Shown: piece after piece, positions 56,338-63,856 of the stretch
How the letters are laid out: each line of letters opens with the position of its first letter
Numbering within the stretch: the first letter of the stretch is position 1
The notes under the pieces: model-generated
The model's input: the letters and a program-made list of their open reading frames with translations, nothing else
The model's database searches: none
Told to the model about the DNA's origin: nothing
Source of the DNA: JALZKA01 sp963715405
GTDB taxonomy: Bacteria; Actinomycetota; Thermoleophilia; Solirubrobacterales; 70-9
Length of the DNA: 64,000 nt
Direction: 5' to 3'
Assembly (NCBI GenBank): GCA_963715405.1
Contig: OY970239.1
Location: 2,497,779 to 2,561,778 of the forward strand
Translations under genes and position numbers: made by a program

Positions 56338-56417
56338 CCCATCATTGATTGACGGCTTCCTGGAGAAAGTACGCCGCCGCTGAGTGGCGCTCCAGGAAGC
56401 CGTCAATCAATGATGGG
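56338..56417. repeat. 28-bp perfect inverted repeat, 24-base loop
   Basis: Left arm begins CCCATCATTGATTGACGG (56338-56365) and right arm ends CCGTCAATCAATGATGGG (56390-56417); all 28 bases pair. No T-run follows. It could be a bidirectional terminator, a small non-autonomous element or a recombination relic. Confidence 0.8.
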
Positions 56418-56513
56418 ACACACCACTAGCTGCGCCATGTCGTCGGCGTAGGCCTGGCGGACTTCGGCCTCCGTGTACGCCTCCTCCTGGTTGTCGATGT
56501 TGATGTAGAGCAC
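56403..56513 (-). CDS. Short remnant frame ending inside the inverted repeat
   Basis: 36 residues from GTG 56513 (LYINIDNQEEAYTEAEVRQA). The stop lies in the right arm of the repeat, so the repeat may have truncated a longer gene. Low confidence. Confidence 0.25.
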   Translation of the reverse strand: MLYINIDNQEEAYTEAEVRQAYADDMAQLVVCPIID

Positions 56514-56568
56514 GATCAGAACCTCACCTTCTCCGGCGGAACCGGACTAAGACTCCAGGCCGGCGCTC

Positions 56569-57132
56569 TCACGCAGCAGCATCGTCGGCGAGATACCGGT
56601 ACACGGTGGCGCGGGAGACCCCCAACATTTTCGCGATGTCGGTGGCCGCGATGCCCTTCTCCCGGAGCTGGCGGGCCTTGGCGGCATCGGCGTCGTCGAC
56701 CTTGCGTGGGCGTCCGCCCTTGCGTCCGTTGGCGGCGGCAGCGGCCAGCCCGGCGCGGGTCCGCTCGATCATGGTGTCGCGTTCGAGTTGGGCGAAGGCG
56801 GCCATGATGGTCAGCATGGCCGTGCCCATCGGCCCGTCGGTGTGCAGGCCTTCGGTGAGGCTGCGGAATCCGATCCCTCGGGACGTCAACTGGTCCACCA
56901 CCGCGAGAACGTGTTGGGTGTTGCGTCCAAGCCGGTCCAGTTTCCAGACGGTGAGCACGTCGCCTTCGCGGAGATGGTCGAGGCAGGCATCGAGATGGGG
57001 TCGGCAGGCAGTCGAGCCGCTCACGCCATGGTCGGTGTAGATGCGGGTCGCCCCGGCTTCCTGAAGCGCGTCGAGCTGAAGCTGGGGATTCTGGTCGGTG
57101 GTGCTGACCCGCGCGTATCCGATGATGGCCAA
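56569..57132 (-). CDS. Serine recombinase (resolvase/invertase)
   Basis: 187 residues, complete. Catalytic serine in GYARVSTTDQN (Ser-10 equivalent), then DHGVSGS, LTVWKLDRLGRN and the E-helix MLTIMAAFAQLERDTMIERT; the C-terminal helix-turn-helix reads IAATDIAKMLGVSRATVYRY. It is a Tn3-type resolvase or invertase. The candidate crossover sites lie directly upstream, the usual arrangement. Confidence 0.93.
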   Translation of the reverse strand: MAIIGYARVSTTDQNPQLQLDALQEAGATRIYTDHGVSGSTACRPHLDACLDHLREGDVLTVWKLDRLGRNTQHVLAVVDQLTSRGIGFRSLTEGLHTDGPMGTAMLTIMAAFAQLERDTMIERTRAGLAAAAANGRKGGRPRKVDDADAAKARQLREKGIAATDIAKMLGVSRATVYRYLADDAAA

Positions 57133-57139
57133 CCGCGCT

Positions 57140-57385
57140 CCTCTGTCTCATAATCCCGTCTAAACTCTTGGTTTTGATACTACCGGTTATGAGACTGGTT
57201 TTCAAGACAGGTGATCGACTCGTTGAGCCTGAAAGCGCGCCCGCCGTCAAGGATGTGCCCCAGTCGCATCAACCCTTCGTTTTCGAGACAGGCGGACCCA
57301 GTGGGAGCGGCGGTGGGTCGAAGGTTTCGGTCGTGGCCGCCTATAGTGGCCGAAGGGTGTCTCATTCGGGTCTATTTCGAGACAA
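57140..57385. promoter_or_regulatory. Candidate res site upstream of the resolvase
   Basis: GTCTCATAA at about 57146 and its complement TTATGAGAC at about 57187 form an inverted pair. TGTCTCATTCGGG...TTTCGAGACA near 57,358-57,385 forms another, and a single TCGAGACAGG lies near 57,281. TGTC/GACA-bordered inverted repeats in two or three groups fit resolvase subsites. The 210 bases after it, to 57595, hold no gene. Confidence 0.45.
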
Positions 57386-57595
57386 CAGAATTGAGGCGCA
57401 GATGCTCGTTTCGCTGTTTGTGCTGTCGCCTGCAGACGTCTTTTCGCGGGCAGGAATCGCGCCGCGAAAACCATACCGCGCCCACAAGCGAGTCAGACCA
57501 GATCTCTCTGGGGAGCTTCTAGTTCGTGCCCCAGTGTGGCGTGGCCGTTACCGCTCGCCAGCGGTTAGTCGACCAGCTTTCGGCGTCTATGGCTA

Positions 57596-58148
57596 TTAGG
57601 AGGCGTTGCCCCCACATAAATAGAAGGCGGCATAGTCCATGAACTGCCACATTTCTTGGGAAAACTGAGCCAGCATCACGCCCATGTTGAATCCCTGTTC
57701 CTCGTAAAAGGCGGCAGCCGCGCGGCGGCGGTTGTCCGGATACTGGTTCATCACCGTGCACGCCTGGTAGCCGTATGCCACCAACCTCTCGTCGCTGGGA
57801 CGGCCACCGGGGGTCGCGGCGGTGGGGATATTGCTGTGGACAGCCGACACAAAGCTCGCCTCAGCGGCGTCATTGGTCTGGGTTGGGATGGGGACCGGTG
57901 ACGGGACTGGCGAACGGCGGGGGTGGAGGCGGTGACTGTGTCACCGTGACCGTCGGCAGCGGTGCAGGCGGCGGGGGAGGCGCAATCGTGTTCGGAAGCG
58001 CCACTGCCACAACAGGTTTTGGCGGCGGAAAACTGCTTACCCTTGTCATCGTTGTCACTACCACCAACCCGGTGGTGGCAACCGTCAGAACGACCGCTGT
58101 CCAGACAATCATGGCGATGTAGGTGACTCGCCGGTCGTTCCTGTTCAT
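57596..58148 (-). pseudogene. DUF732-like exported protein, frameshifted as read
   Basis: The N-terminal frame from ATG 58148 has one membrane helix (YIAMIVWTAVVLTVATTGLV) and a proline-rich stretch. After a one-base shift near 57,885 it continues as QTNDAAEASFVSAVHSNIP, DERLVAYGYQACTVMNQYP and FMDYAAFYLCGGNAS, with the two cysteines typical of the mycobacterial DUF732 family. Function unknown. It is the last gene of a minus-strand row. Confidence 0.7.
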
Positions 58149-58169
58149 CGTTCTAGATCCGTCTCGCCA

Positions 58170-58518
58170 TCAGATGACCCACTCCGCAGCAGGTTGCCAG
58201 GGGCAGTAGCTCACCGCAGCCAACTGGATGAACAGATCGGCGAAGTGCCCACCGTCGCCGGGTTGCTCGCGGCCATTCGTATGCATGTAGGCGACCCAGT
58301 TTTTAACACATCGATCCCCACTCCTTGATCAAGAGTGGCACACACCGTGTGTCCGGTCTGGATCAAGGAGTCCTTGTCATCGATGTAGCCAAAACGAAAT
58401 CGACCCCGGCGATAAAGTCCATGTCAGCCTGGCTGTAGTTCGGAACGGCTCCGGCCACAGGTGCTCCGGCCAGACCAATGGCGAGGGCCGCGAGGCCCCC
58501 GATGATCAACTTCTTCAT
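58170..58518 (-). pseudogene. DUF732-like secreted protein, two frameshifts as read
   Basis: Signal peptide MKKLIIGGLAALAIGLAGAP, then AVPNYSQADMDFIAGVDF; a second frame gives GYIDDKDSLIQTGHTVCATL and DQGVGIDVL; a third gives WVAYMHTNGREQPGDGG and AAVSYCPWQPAAEWVI to the stop. The breaks fall at a TTTT and an AAAAA run. Rejoined, it is a normal DUF732 protein with the Cys...YCP pair. A second in-frame ATG at 58539, with its own copy of the ribosome site, overlaps the preceding stop. Confidence 0.72.
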
Positions 58519-58535
58519 CCCACTCCTCTGTATCT

Positions 58536-59216
58536 TCATCCCACTCCTCTGTAGTAGCCATAGGCGGGGACGAACACCCGCAGGCAGTTGACGTTGTGCC
58601 GATCACCAGCAGGGGCGTAGTCGGTGTTGTCCGGCACGCCGTTGATGAGCAGCGAGCAGCCCAGTGTGGTTGTGGTGTCGAAGGGCATCGGGTCAGCGCC
58701 GACGTACTGGCCGGGAAGGGCGAAGTAATGCCGCTCCGAGTATCTGCCGCAGATCATGTCGGTGTCGATGTAAAAGCCCTTGGAGTAGCGCACCGGGATG
58801 CAATCCGGGCCGGTCCAGTAGACGATTGAGGTGATCCAGGCACCCGGTGCGGCTTGGGCCGGAGCTGCCAGGGGGACCGCCGCCGCAATTGCGGCGGCTC
58901 CCATCAGGCCCGCGAGTGCGCGCTTCATTTGCGGAACGCGCAGTTGGCCGGGCACCCACGCCAGCGGGATGGCCGGGTTGGCCGGATCGGGCGGGCACAC
59001 CCTGCTGGCCTGCCAACCGCCGAAGATCATGACGGTGTGGTCATAGCTGCCGTCCGGGTAGCGTTCGGACCGTCGCAGTAGCCCGAACGCCCCGAACCCG
59101 GCGCCACCACCTGGGCAGCAGCCGGGGAATGCGCTAGCCGTGCCGGACGCCGCGATTCCGGCGCCGGCCAATGCTGCTGCTATGGGCGCTCCTGCGAGGA
59201 GCTTGCGTGCGCTCAC
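58536..59216 (-). CDS. Two small secreted proteins in one open frame
   Basis: From GTG 59216: a signal peptide (KLLAGAPIAAALAGAGIAAS) and a Cys-rich mature part (FPGCCPGGGAGFGAFG, then HTVMIFGGWQASRVCPPDP). From ATG 58928, in the same frame, a second full signal peptide (MKRALAGLMGAAAIAAAVPL) and a mature part ending GCSLLINGVPDNTDYAPAGD and HNVNCLRVFVP. No stop separates them and no ribosome site precedes 58928, so either a frameshift hides the first stop or this is a fusion. The second part resembles the protein at 61324-61715. Confidence 0.65.
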   Translation of the reverse strand: MSARKLLAGAPIAAALAGAGIAASGTASAFPGCCPGGGAGFGAFGLLRRSERYPDGSYDHTVMIFGGWQASRVCPPDPANPAIPLAWVPGQLRVPQMKRALAGLMGAAAIAAAVPLAAPAQAAPGAWITSIVYWTGPDCIPVRYSKGFYIDTDMICGRYSERHYFALPGQYVGADPMPFDTTTTLGCSLLINGVPDNTDYAPAGDRHNVNCLRVFVPAYGYYRGVG

Positions 59217-59520
59217 TGGTGCACCATCCTTGTGTCGGTGATCTCGGATGGATTGCCGATGCACCCGAGGTGCCGCCGGGTCACCGCCCTGCTCGCTTGA
59301 CGCTTTGACGTCCAGCATGAGTTCTGCGGGGCCCGGCGGTTACCCGGGGCGCGCCGACCGTCGACAGGGCTGAGCGCCGTCGAGCGCCGATCAGTGAGCG
59401 AACCGGCAGCCGCGTCCCGGCACCGACATGAGGGTGCCTCCCCACTGGGACTAGCAGCGAGGAGGCTGACGTGAAGTCTGCCAGCACATCCAGACCCTGC
59501 CCGACCAGCCGCTCAACGGC
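59217..59520. other. Gene-free stretch left of IS110 relic
   Basis: Contains the AAGGAT ribosome site of the gene at 59216 on the minus strand and, from about 59,320, GC-rich sequence with short inverted repeats that may be the left end of the IS110 element. No coding sequence seen. Confidence 0.4.
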
Positions 59521-60731
59521 GTGACCGGCGGCATCGACTGGGCCCGCGACGATCACGCCGTGTCGATCGTGGATGCCGCGGCCGCGAAGGTCGCACCGGT
59601 GCACCGTCGAGCACACCGCCGCCGGGCTGCGCGAGCTGGTCGGCGGTGCTTGGACCGGCACGGCGTCGGCGAGGTCGCGATCGAACGCCGCGACGGGCCG
59701 GTCGTCGACGCGCTGCTCGACGCCGGGATCGACCGTGGTAGTGATCAGCCCGAACCAGGTCAAGAACCTGCGCGGCCGCTACGGCTCGGCCGGTAACAAG
59801 GACGACCGGTTCGACGCGTTCGTGCTGGCCGACACCCTGCGCACCGACCGGGCCCGGCTGCGGCCGCTGACCCCCGACAGCCCGGCCACCGTCGCGCTGC
59901 GCCGCGCCTGCCGGGCCCGCAAGGACCTGGTCAGCCACCGGGTCGGCGTGGCCAACCAGCTGCGCGCACACCTGAAGCGACGTCTTCCCCGGCGCCGTCG
60001 GCCTGTTCGCCGACATCGACTGCCCGATCAGCCTGGCCTTCCTGACCCGCTTCGACTGCCAGGACCGCGCCGACTGGCTCTCGCCCAAGCGGCTGGCCGC
60101 CTGGCTGGCCAGCGTCGGCTACTGCGGCCGCGTCGACCCAGCCGTGCTGCACGCCCGCCTGACCGCCGCACCCCGCGGCGCCACCGGCGACCACGGCGCC
60201 ACCGAAGCCCACATCACCCGCGCCCTGCTGGCCGTGCTGACCACCCTGGTCGAGCAGATCAAGGCCCTGTCCAGCAGATCGGCGAACAGCTCGCCCTGCA
60301 CGCCGACGCGCACATCTTCACCATCCTGCCCCGCTCCGGCACGCGTACGCGCCGCCCGGCTGCTCGCCGAGATCGGCGACTGCCGCGCCCGCTTCCCCAC
60401 CCCCGAAGCCCTGGCCTGCCTGGCCGGCGTCGCACCCTCCACCCGCCAGTCCGGCAAGATCCGTGCGGTCGGCTTCCGCTGGGCCTGCGACAAACAACTG
60501 CGCGACGCCGTCACCGACTTCGCCGGCGACTCCCGCCGAGCCAACCCCTGGGCCGCCGACCTCTACAGCCGCGCCAGCGCCCGCGGCCACGACCACCCCC
60601 ACGCCGTGCGCATCCTCGCCCGCGCCTGGCTGCACGTCATCTGGCACTGCTGGCAGAACAACACCGCCTACGACCCCGCCCAACACGGCGCCCTCCAACG
60701 CCTCCTGCACGATCGACAACAGGCGGCTTGA
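59521..60731 (+). mobile_element. IS110-family transposase relic
   Basis: RuvC-like start GIDWARDDHAVSIVD; then TVVVISPNQVKNLRGRYGSA, KDDRFDAFVLADTLRTDR, and the Tnp_20 part CLAGVAPSTRQSGK with AVGFRWACDKQLRDAV and WHVIW-type ending to TGA 60729. The pieces lie in different frames with at least four shifts, so it is inactive as read. IS110 recombinases use a non-coding bridge RNA, encoded in this group upstream of the gene; the 59,320-59,520 stretch would be its place. The element splits the secreted-protein row. Confidence 0.8.
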
Positions 60732-60742
60732 CACAGGGCTAC

Positions 60743-61034
60743 TCATGACAGGCCATCCAGGCAGCCATCGACCGCGTCTTCTATGTCGAGGTCGGCCACT
60801 GCCAGGATGGTTCACCCTGGCGTATGTGTCATCAGCAATCGCCGTCTCTCGGCATTCGGCTGCGTCGCTTTCCCCGGATTCAGGGGCATGCTTTGAACTG
60901 AGTACGTCATATCCGTACTGATATGACTGCTCGTCACGTGAGTTGGCTAATGCCGTCGAGTTGCTAAATCCCGTCAAGACCAGCGCGATAGCGGCAGCCC
61001 CCATCAGGCCCGCGAGAAACTTGCGGATCTTCAT
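60743..61034 (-). pseudogene. Small secreted protein, one frameshift as read
   Basis: Signal peptide MKIRKFLAGLMGAAAIALVL followed by SRDEQSYQYGYDVLSS and CRETAIADDTYARVNHPG. A one-base shift then gives ADLDIEDAVDGCLDGLS and stop at 60743. Two cysteines frame the mature end. Its ATG overlaps the stop of the gene before it (ATGA). The IS110 relic begins 12 bases beyond its stop. Confidence 0.68.
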
Positions 61035-61324
61035 GCCATCCACCCCTTGACCCGAACAGCCCATCTCGGGCAGAAGTAGGTGACTGCGGAGTACATGAAC
61101 TGCTCAGCTTCCGGCTCCTTCATGCCCTGGTCCTGCACCATCCAGAACATCCAGTTCGTAGTACGTCTCATGGCTGGCTTCTTCTCGTCGAGATCCCCGC
61201 AGAACGCGAAGACATCGGGCTTTCCGCCAGAGTTCAGGCTGGGCTCTGCGTTGGCAGACGAGGCCCCGAGGAGGGAACCGATGATGGCCCCTCCGAGGGC
61301 GGTAGCAGCCATCAGCTTCTTCAT
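61031..61324 (-). CDS. DUF732-like secreted protein
   Basis: 97 residues. Signal peptide MKKLMAATALGGAIIGSLLG with ANA cleavage region, then VFAFCGDLDEKKP and EQFMYSAVTYFCPRW, the Cys...CP pair of DUF732. Intact. ATGA overlaps at both ends couple it to its neighbours. Confidence 0.75.
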   Translation of the reverse strand: MKKLMAATALGGAIIGSLLGASSANAEPSLNSGGKPDVFAFCGDLDEKKPAMRRTTNWMFWMVQDQGMKEPEAEQFMYSAVTYFCPRWAVRVKGWMA

Positions 61325-61715
61325 CAGTTCACCGTCCGCAAGCAGTTGACATAAGTGCCGTCTCCGCGACTGGCGTAGTCGGAGTAGGAGAAGCGCCCGT
61401 CGACGGTGATGGTGCAGGAAATCCAGTCGGCATTGCCCATGATGGGTCGAGCGGATCAACTAACCGGAGGAGCGGGCCTCGTCCCAGGCGGCGGCGTGCG
61501 AGTACATGCAGGTATGGCCATAGCCCAGCACGTAGGGATTGCCGTTCGACGCGCCGGAGTGCTCGATGAATTCTGCCGCCCCACGTAACGACGGTGTGGG
61601 CGTAGGCGTACCCGTACCCGCTGTGGGCCTGGGCGGGGGACGCTACCCCCACGGTCGCGGCGATGGCCGCCGCTGCTACGCCGCCCACCAGGGCAGCCTT
61701 GCTGATTTTCTTCAT
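61324..61715 (-). pseudogene. Small secreted protein, frameshifted as read
   Basis: Signal peptide MKKISKAALVGGVAAAAIAA ending ASPAQAHS, then GYAYAHTVVTWGG; other frames continue with EFIEHSGASNGNPYVLGYGH and MGNADWISCTITVDGRFSYS, ending GDGTYVNCLRTVN at TGA 61324. The end matches the second protein in 58536-59216 (C..TI.G....DYA..GD...VNCLR). It is the first gene of the row. Confidence 0.65.
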
Positions 61716-61950
61716 CACTCGCTTTCTTAGGGTTGGGTTCGGTGTGAAGCAACGGGTTGAAGTTACTGGCAAGTATATCCATAAAAAGGAAATTATTTCC
61801 ACAGTGATCTGCCTCACAGTGGTAACTGAAGGCAAGCCTCGCCATCGATCGAGACCAGTTGCCTGCCACGATGTCGGCCACCGGTTTGTCGGACGGGACC
61901 ATCGGGCGCTGGCAAACTGAAGCCCAGCACAGCGGACCCGGGAGGCGGCG
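61716..61950. promoter_or_regulatory. Likely divergent promoter region of the secreted-protein row
   Basis: The only AT-rich patch nearby (ATATCCATAAAAAGGAAATT at about 61,776) lies 60-110 bases upstream of the row's first gene on the minus strand. It fits a promoter but no clear -35/-10 pair can be assigned. The plus-strand gene at 61951 has a GGGAGG site here. Confidence 0.35.
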
Positions 61951-62397
61951 ATGACGACGGTGTAGTGGTCACGGCGGGCAGCGGCGACAGTTACCGCATT
62001 GAGCGGATCTATCTGACAGCGCAGGCTACGGGTTCGCGCAGGACTACAACGGCATCGCCCCGCTTGAGCCTGTTCAGGTCGAGGAGTGGCAGATCGGGGC
62101 CCCGCCCGCCGCCCACGATGGCCCGTACTGGCGCGCGGAGTGGTGGGCGCGCGTCCCGGTCGCCAAGCGTCGCGGCCTGTTGCGGCACACCGACGAGGGC
62201 GAACGGTTCGACGACTTCGCCATCCGCCAGGAGTGGTGGACCGGCGACGCCCTGCCCGACGCCAAGGTGGTGCGCCGGGAACTGGCCGTGTGCCGAAGAT
62301 CGAGGTGGTCGGGCGATCCAAGGAGAAGGTCGAGGAGATCTTCTGGGACGCGGTCACCCAAATCAGGGCCGAACTGGCGGGCATCCCGAGGAAATGA
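61951..62397 (+). pseudogene. Hypothetical protein, several frameshifts as read
   Basis: Starting at ATG 61951 (MTTV, GGGAGG site), pieces in three frames give VVTAGSGDSYRIERIYL, then SAGYGFAQDYNGIAPLEPVQ, VEEWQIGAPPAAHDGPYWRA, FDDFAIRQEWWTGDALPDAK, and finally VPKIEVVGRSKEKVEEIFWD to TGA 62395. Together about 148 residues, rich in Trp and Asp. It reads as one coherent protein. No family recognised. Confidence 0.6.
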
Positions 62398-62479
62398 TCT
62401 CCGCCCTTTCATGCGGCGGACGGTAATAAATGGGCATCGCGGCTCGACTTTGCCGCCCTGGTGAGTCATGATCGTCTGT

Positions 62480-63094
62480 ATGGATCGACGCTCTCTGGAA
62501 CGGCTCGGCCACCTCATCGTGAGTCGGCGCGTGGCGCTGGGCTACCGCAACCGCACCGACCTGGCCAATAGCCTGCAGTTCACCGTCCGCACCTTGGCCG
62601 ACATCGAGCACGGCGTCCGCAGGGCCAGCCCGGGCACCTACGCCATGCTGGAGAACAAACTGGCCTGGGCGCCCGGCAGCATCGACTCCATCCTGGCCGG
62701 TGGGGAACCCCACGAAACTGGTCAAGCTGCGCCGCGCCCCCCACCACCCGCTCGTCCCGCCTCTGCCACCGACGCGCTATCCCGTGCCTCCACTGAAGAG
62801 CTGCTGCTGGAGCTACGACGGCGCATCATCACCCCCCGCGAGGCACGTGAATGTGGGAAGACGGGGCGGCCTGAACCCTCGGGGCGACTGGCCCGAGGAG
62901 GGCTAGCAGCAGCGAAGATATCTGGCGGCGGGGTCGATCACGCTGAGTTGCTAATCGATGAGTGTGGGCGTCCTTCCACTGATGTCGACACCAACCTCGG
63001 CCAAGGCCTGCGCAGACAGATCGTTGACGGCGCTGCCCGGCTTGGTGCCAGCCGAGGACACCCGGACGGTGTCGCCAGCGATCTTGCTCATTAG
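62480..63094 (+). CDS. XRE-type helix-turn-helix protein
   Basis: From ATG 62480. Residues 1-75 form a Cro/C1 domain (LERLGHLIVSRRVALGYRNR, LADIEHGVRRASPGTYAMLE), then a Pro/Ala linker and a helix (STEELLLELRRRI). The frame stays open to 63094, but the last 85 or so residues lie opposite an arsenate-reductase-like gene and look artificial; a frame ending at 62906 (GRRGGLNPRGDWPEEG) may be the real end. Confidence 0.72.
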   Translation: MDRRSLERLGHLIVSRRVALGYRNRTDLANSLQFTVRTLADIEHGVRRASPGTYAMLENKLAWAPGSIDSILAGGEPHETGQAAPRPPPPARPASATDALSRASTEELLLELRRRIITPREARECGKTGRPEPSGRLARGGLAAAKISGGGVDHAELLIDECGRPSTDVDTNLGQGLRRQIVDGAARLGASRGHPDGVASDLAH

Positions 63095-63178
63095 CCCGGC
63101 GGCCATCTGCGACTTGCCGCCGTTCTTGACGCAGACGAACAGGACGGACGGCTTACCCGCCGCTTTGGTCGTCGAGAC
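62951..63178 (-). pseudogene. Arsenate-reductase-like (low-MW phosphatase fold) fragment
   Basis: 75 residues: SVLFVCVKNGGKSQMAAGLM (P-loop Cys...Gly-Lys-Ser), VRVSSAGTKPGSAVNDLSAQ, ALAEVGVDISGRTPTLID, then TAG. Relatives continue with E-Q-L here, so GAG to TAG would explain the early stop. The catalytic Arg of the P-loop reads Lys. No normal start codon is visible; translation would begin at GTC 63178. It lies 5 bases after arsC. Confidence 0.65.
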
Positions 63179-63183
63179 TCCAG

Positions 63184-63856
63184 CTAGTCGGTGGGTGTGA
63201 TGCCGAGTTCCGTGAGCAGGCGGCGGACGCGCTCTTCGATGTCGTCACGGATCGGTGGACCGCGTCGACGGATTGTCCGGCGGGGTCGGGCAGAACCCAT
63301 TCCTCGTAGCGTTTACCGGGGAAGACCGGGCAGGCGTCGCCGCAGCCCATGGTCACGACTACGTCGGCTGCCTGGACGATTTCGTCGGTCCAGGGTTTCG
63401 GGAACTCGCGGGTGATGTCGATGCCGACCTCGGCCATCGCAGCGATGGCTGCCGGGTTGATCTCGTTACCGGGTTCGGACCCGCCGGACCAGGCGACGCC
63501 CTGGTCGCCAGCGAGCTGGTTGAAGTAGCCGAGCGCCATCTGCGAGCGGCCCGCATTGTGGGTGCGCAAGAACAGCACGGTGGGCTTGCCGTCGGTGATC
63601 TTGCCTTCGACCCGCGCCAGAGCGATGAGGCGTTGTCGTGCCCAGCGTTCGGCCAACAGCGGAAGGAAGTTGGGGATGGTGGCCCTGCCTGCGAACTGGT
63701 CGTATGACGAGTGCAGGAACCGTTGGATGGTCTCGACACCGAAGTGCTCGCCGAACTCGGTGTGTAACCGGGTGGCGCAGTCTTGAGCGCATGTTTCTGG
63801 TCGATGGACAGATCGGGGTGGTGGTGGGTGGCCAGGGGGACGGGACTGTCGGTCAT
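63184..63856 (-). pseudogene. arsC: Arsenate reductase ArsC with N-terminal helical domain, frameshifted as read
   Basis: From ATG 63856 (MTDSPVPLATHHHPDL): an N-terminal three-helix domain that shifts frame near 63,780 (then FGVETIQRFLHSSYDQFAGR). The reductase domain follows: PTVLFLRTHNAGRSQMALGY (P-loop), WSGGSEPGNEINPAA, VVTMGCGDACPVFPGKRYEE and DPAGQSVDAV. A second shift near 63,265 leads to RDDIEERVRRLLTELGITPTD, stop at 63184. Fused helical-ArsC proteins are common in mycobacteria. ArsC reduces arsenate to arsenite. Confidence 0.82.

Noticed and set aside
57168..57599. 143-codon plus-strand frame upstream of the DUF732-like gene
   Set aside because: It spans the candidate res site, shows no domain, and its composition is not protein-like.
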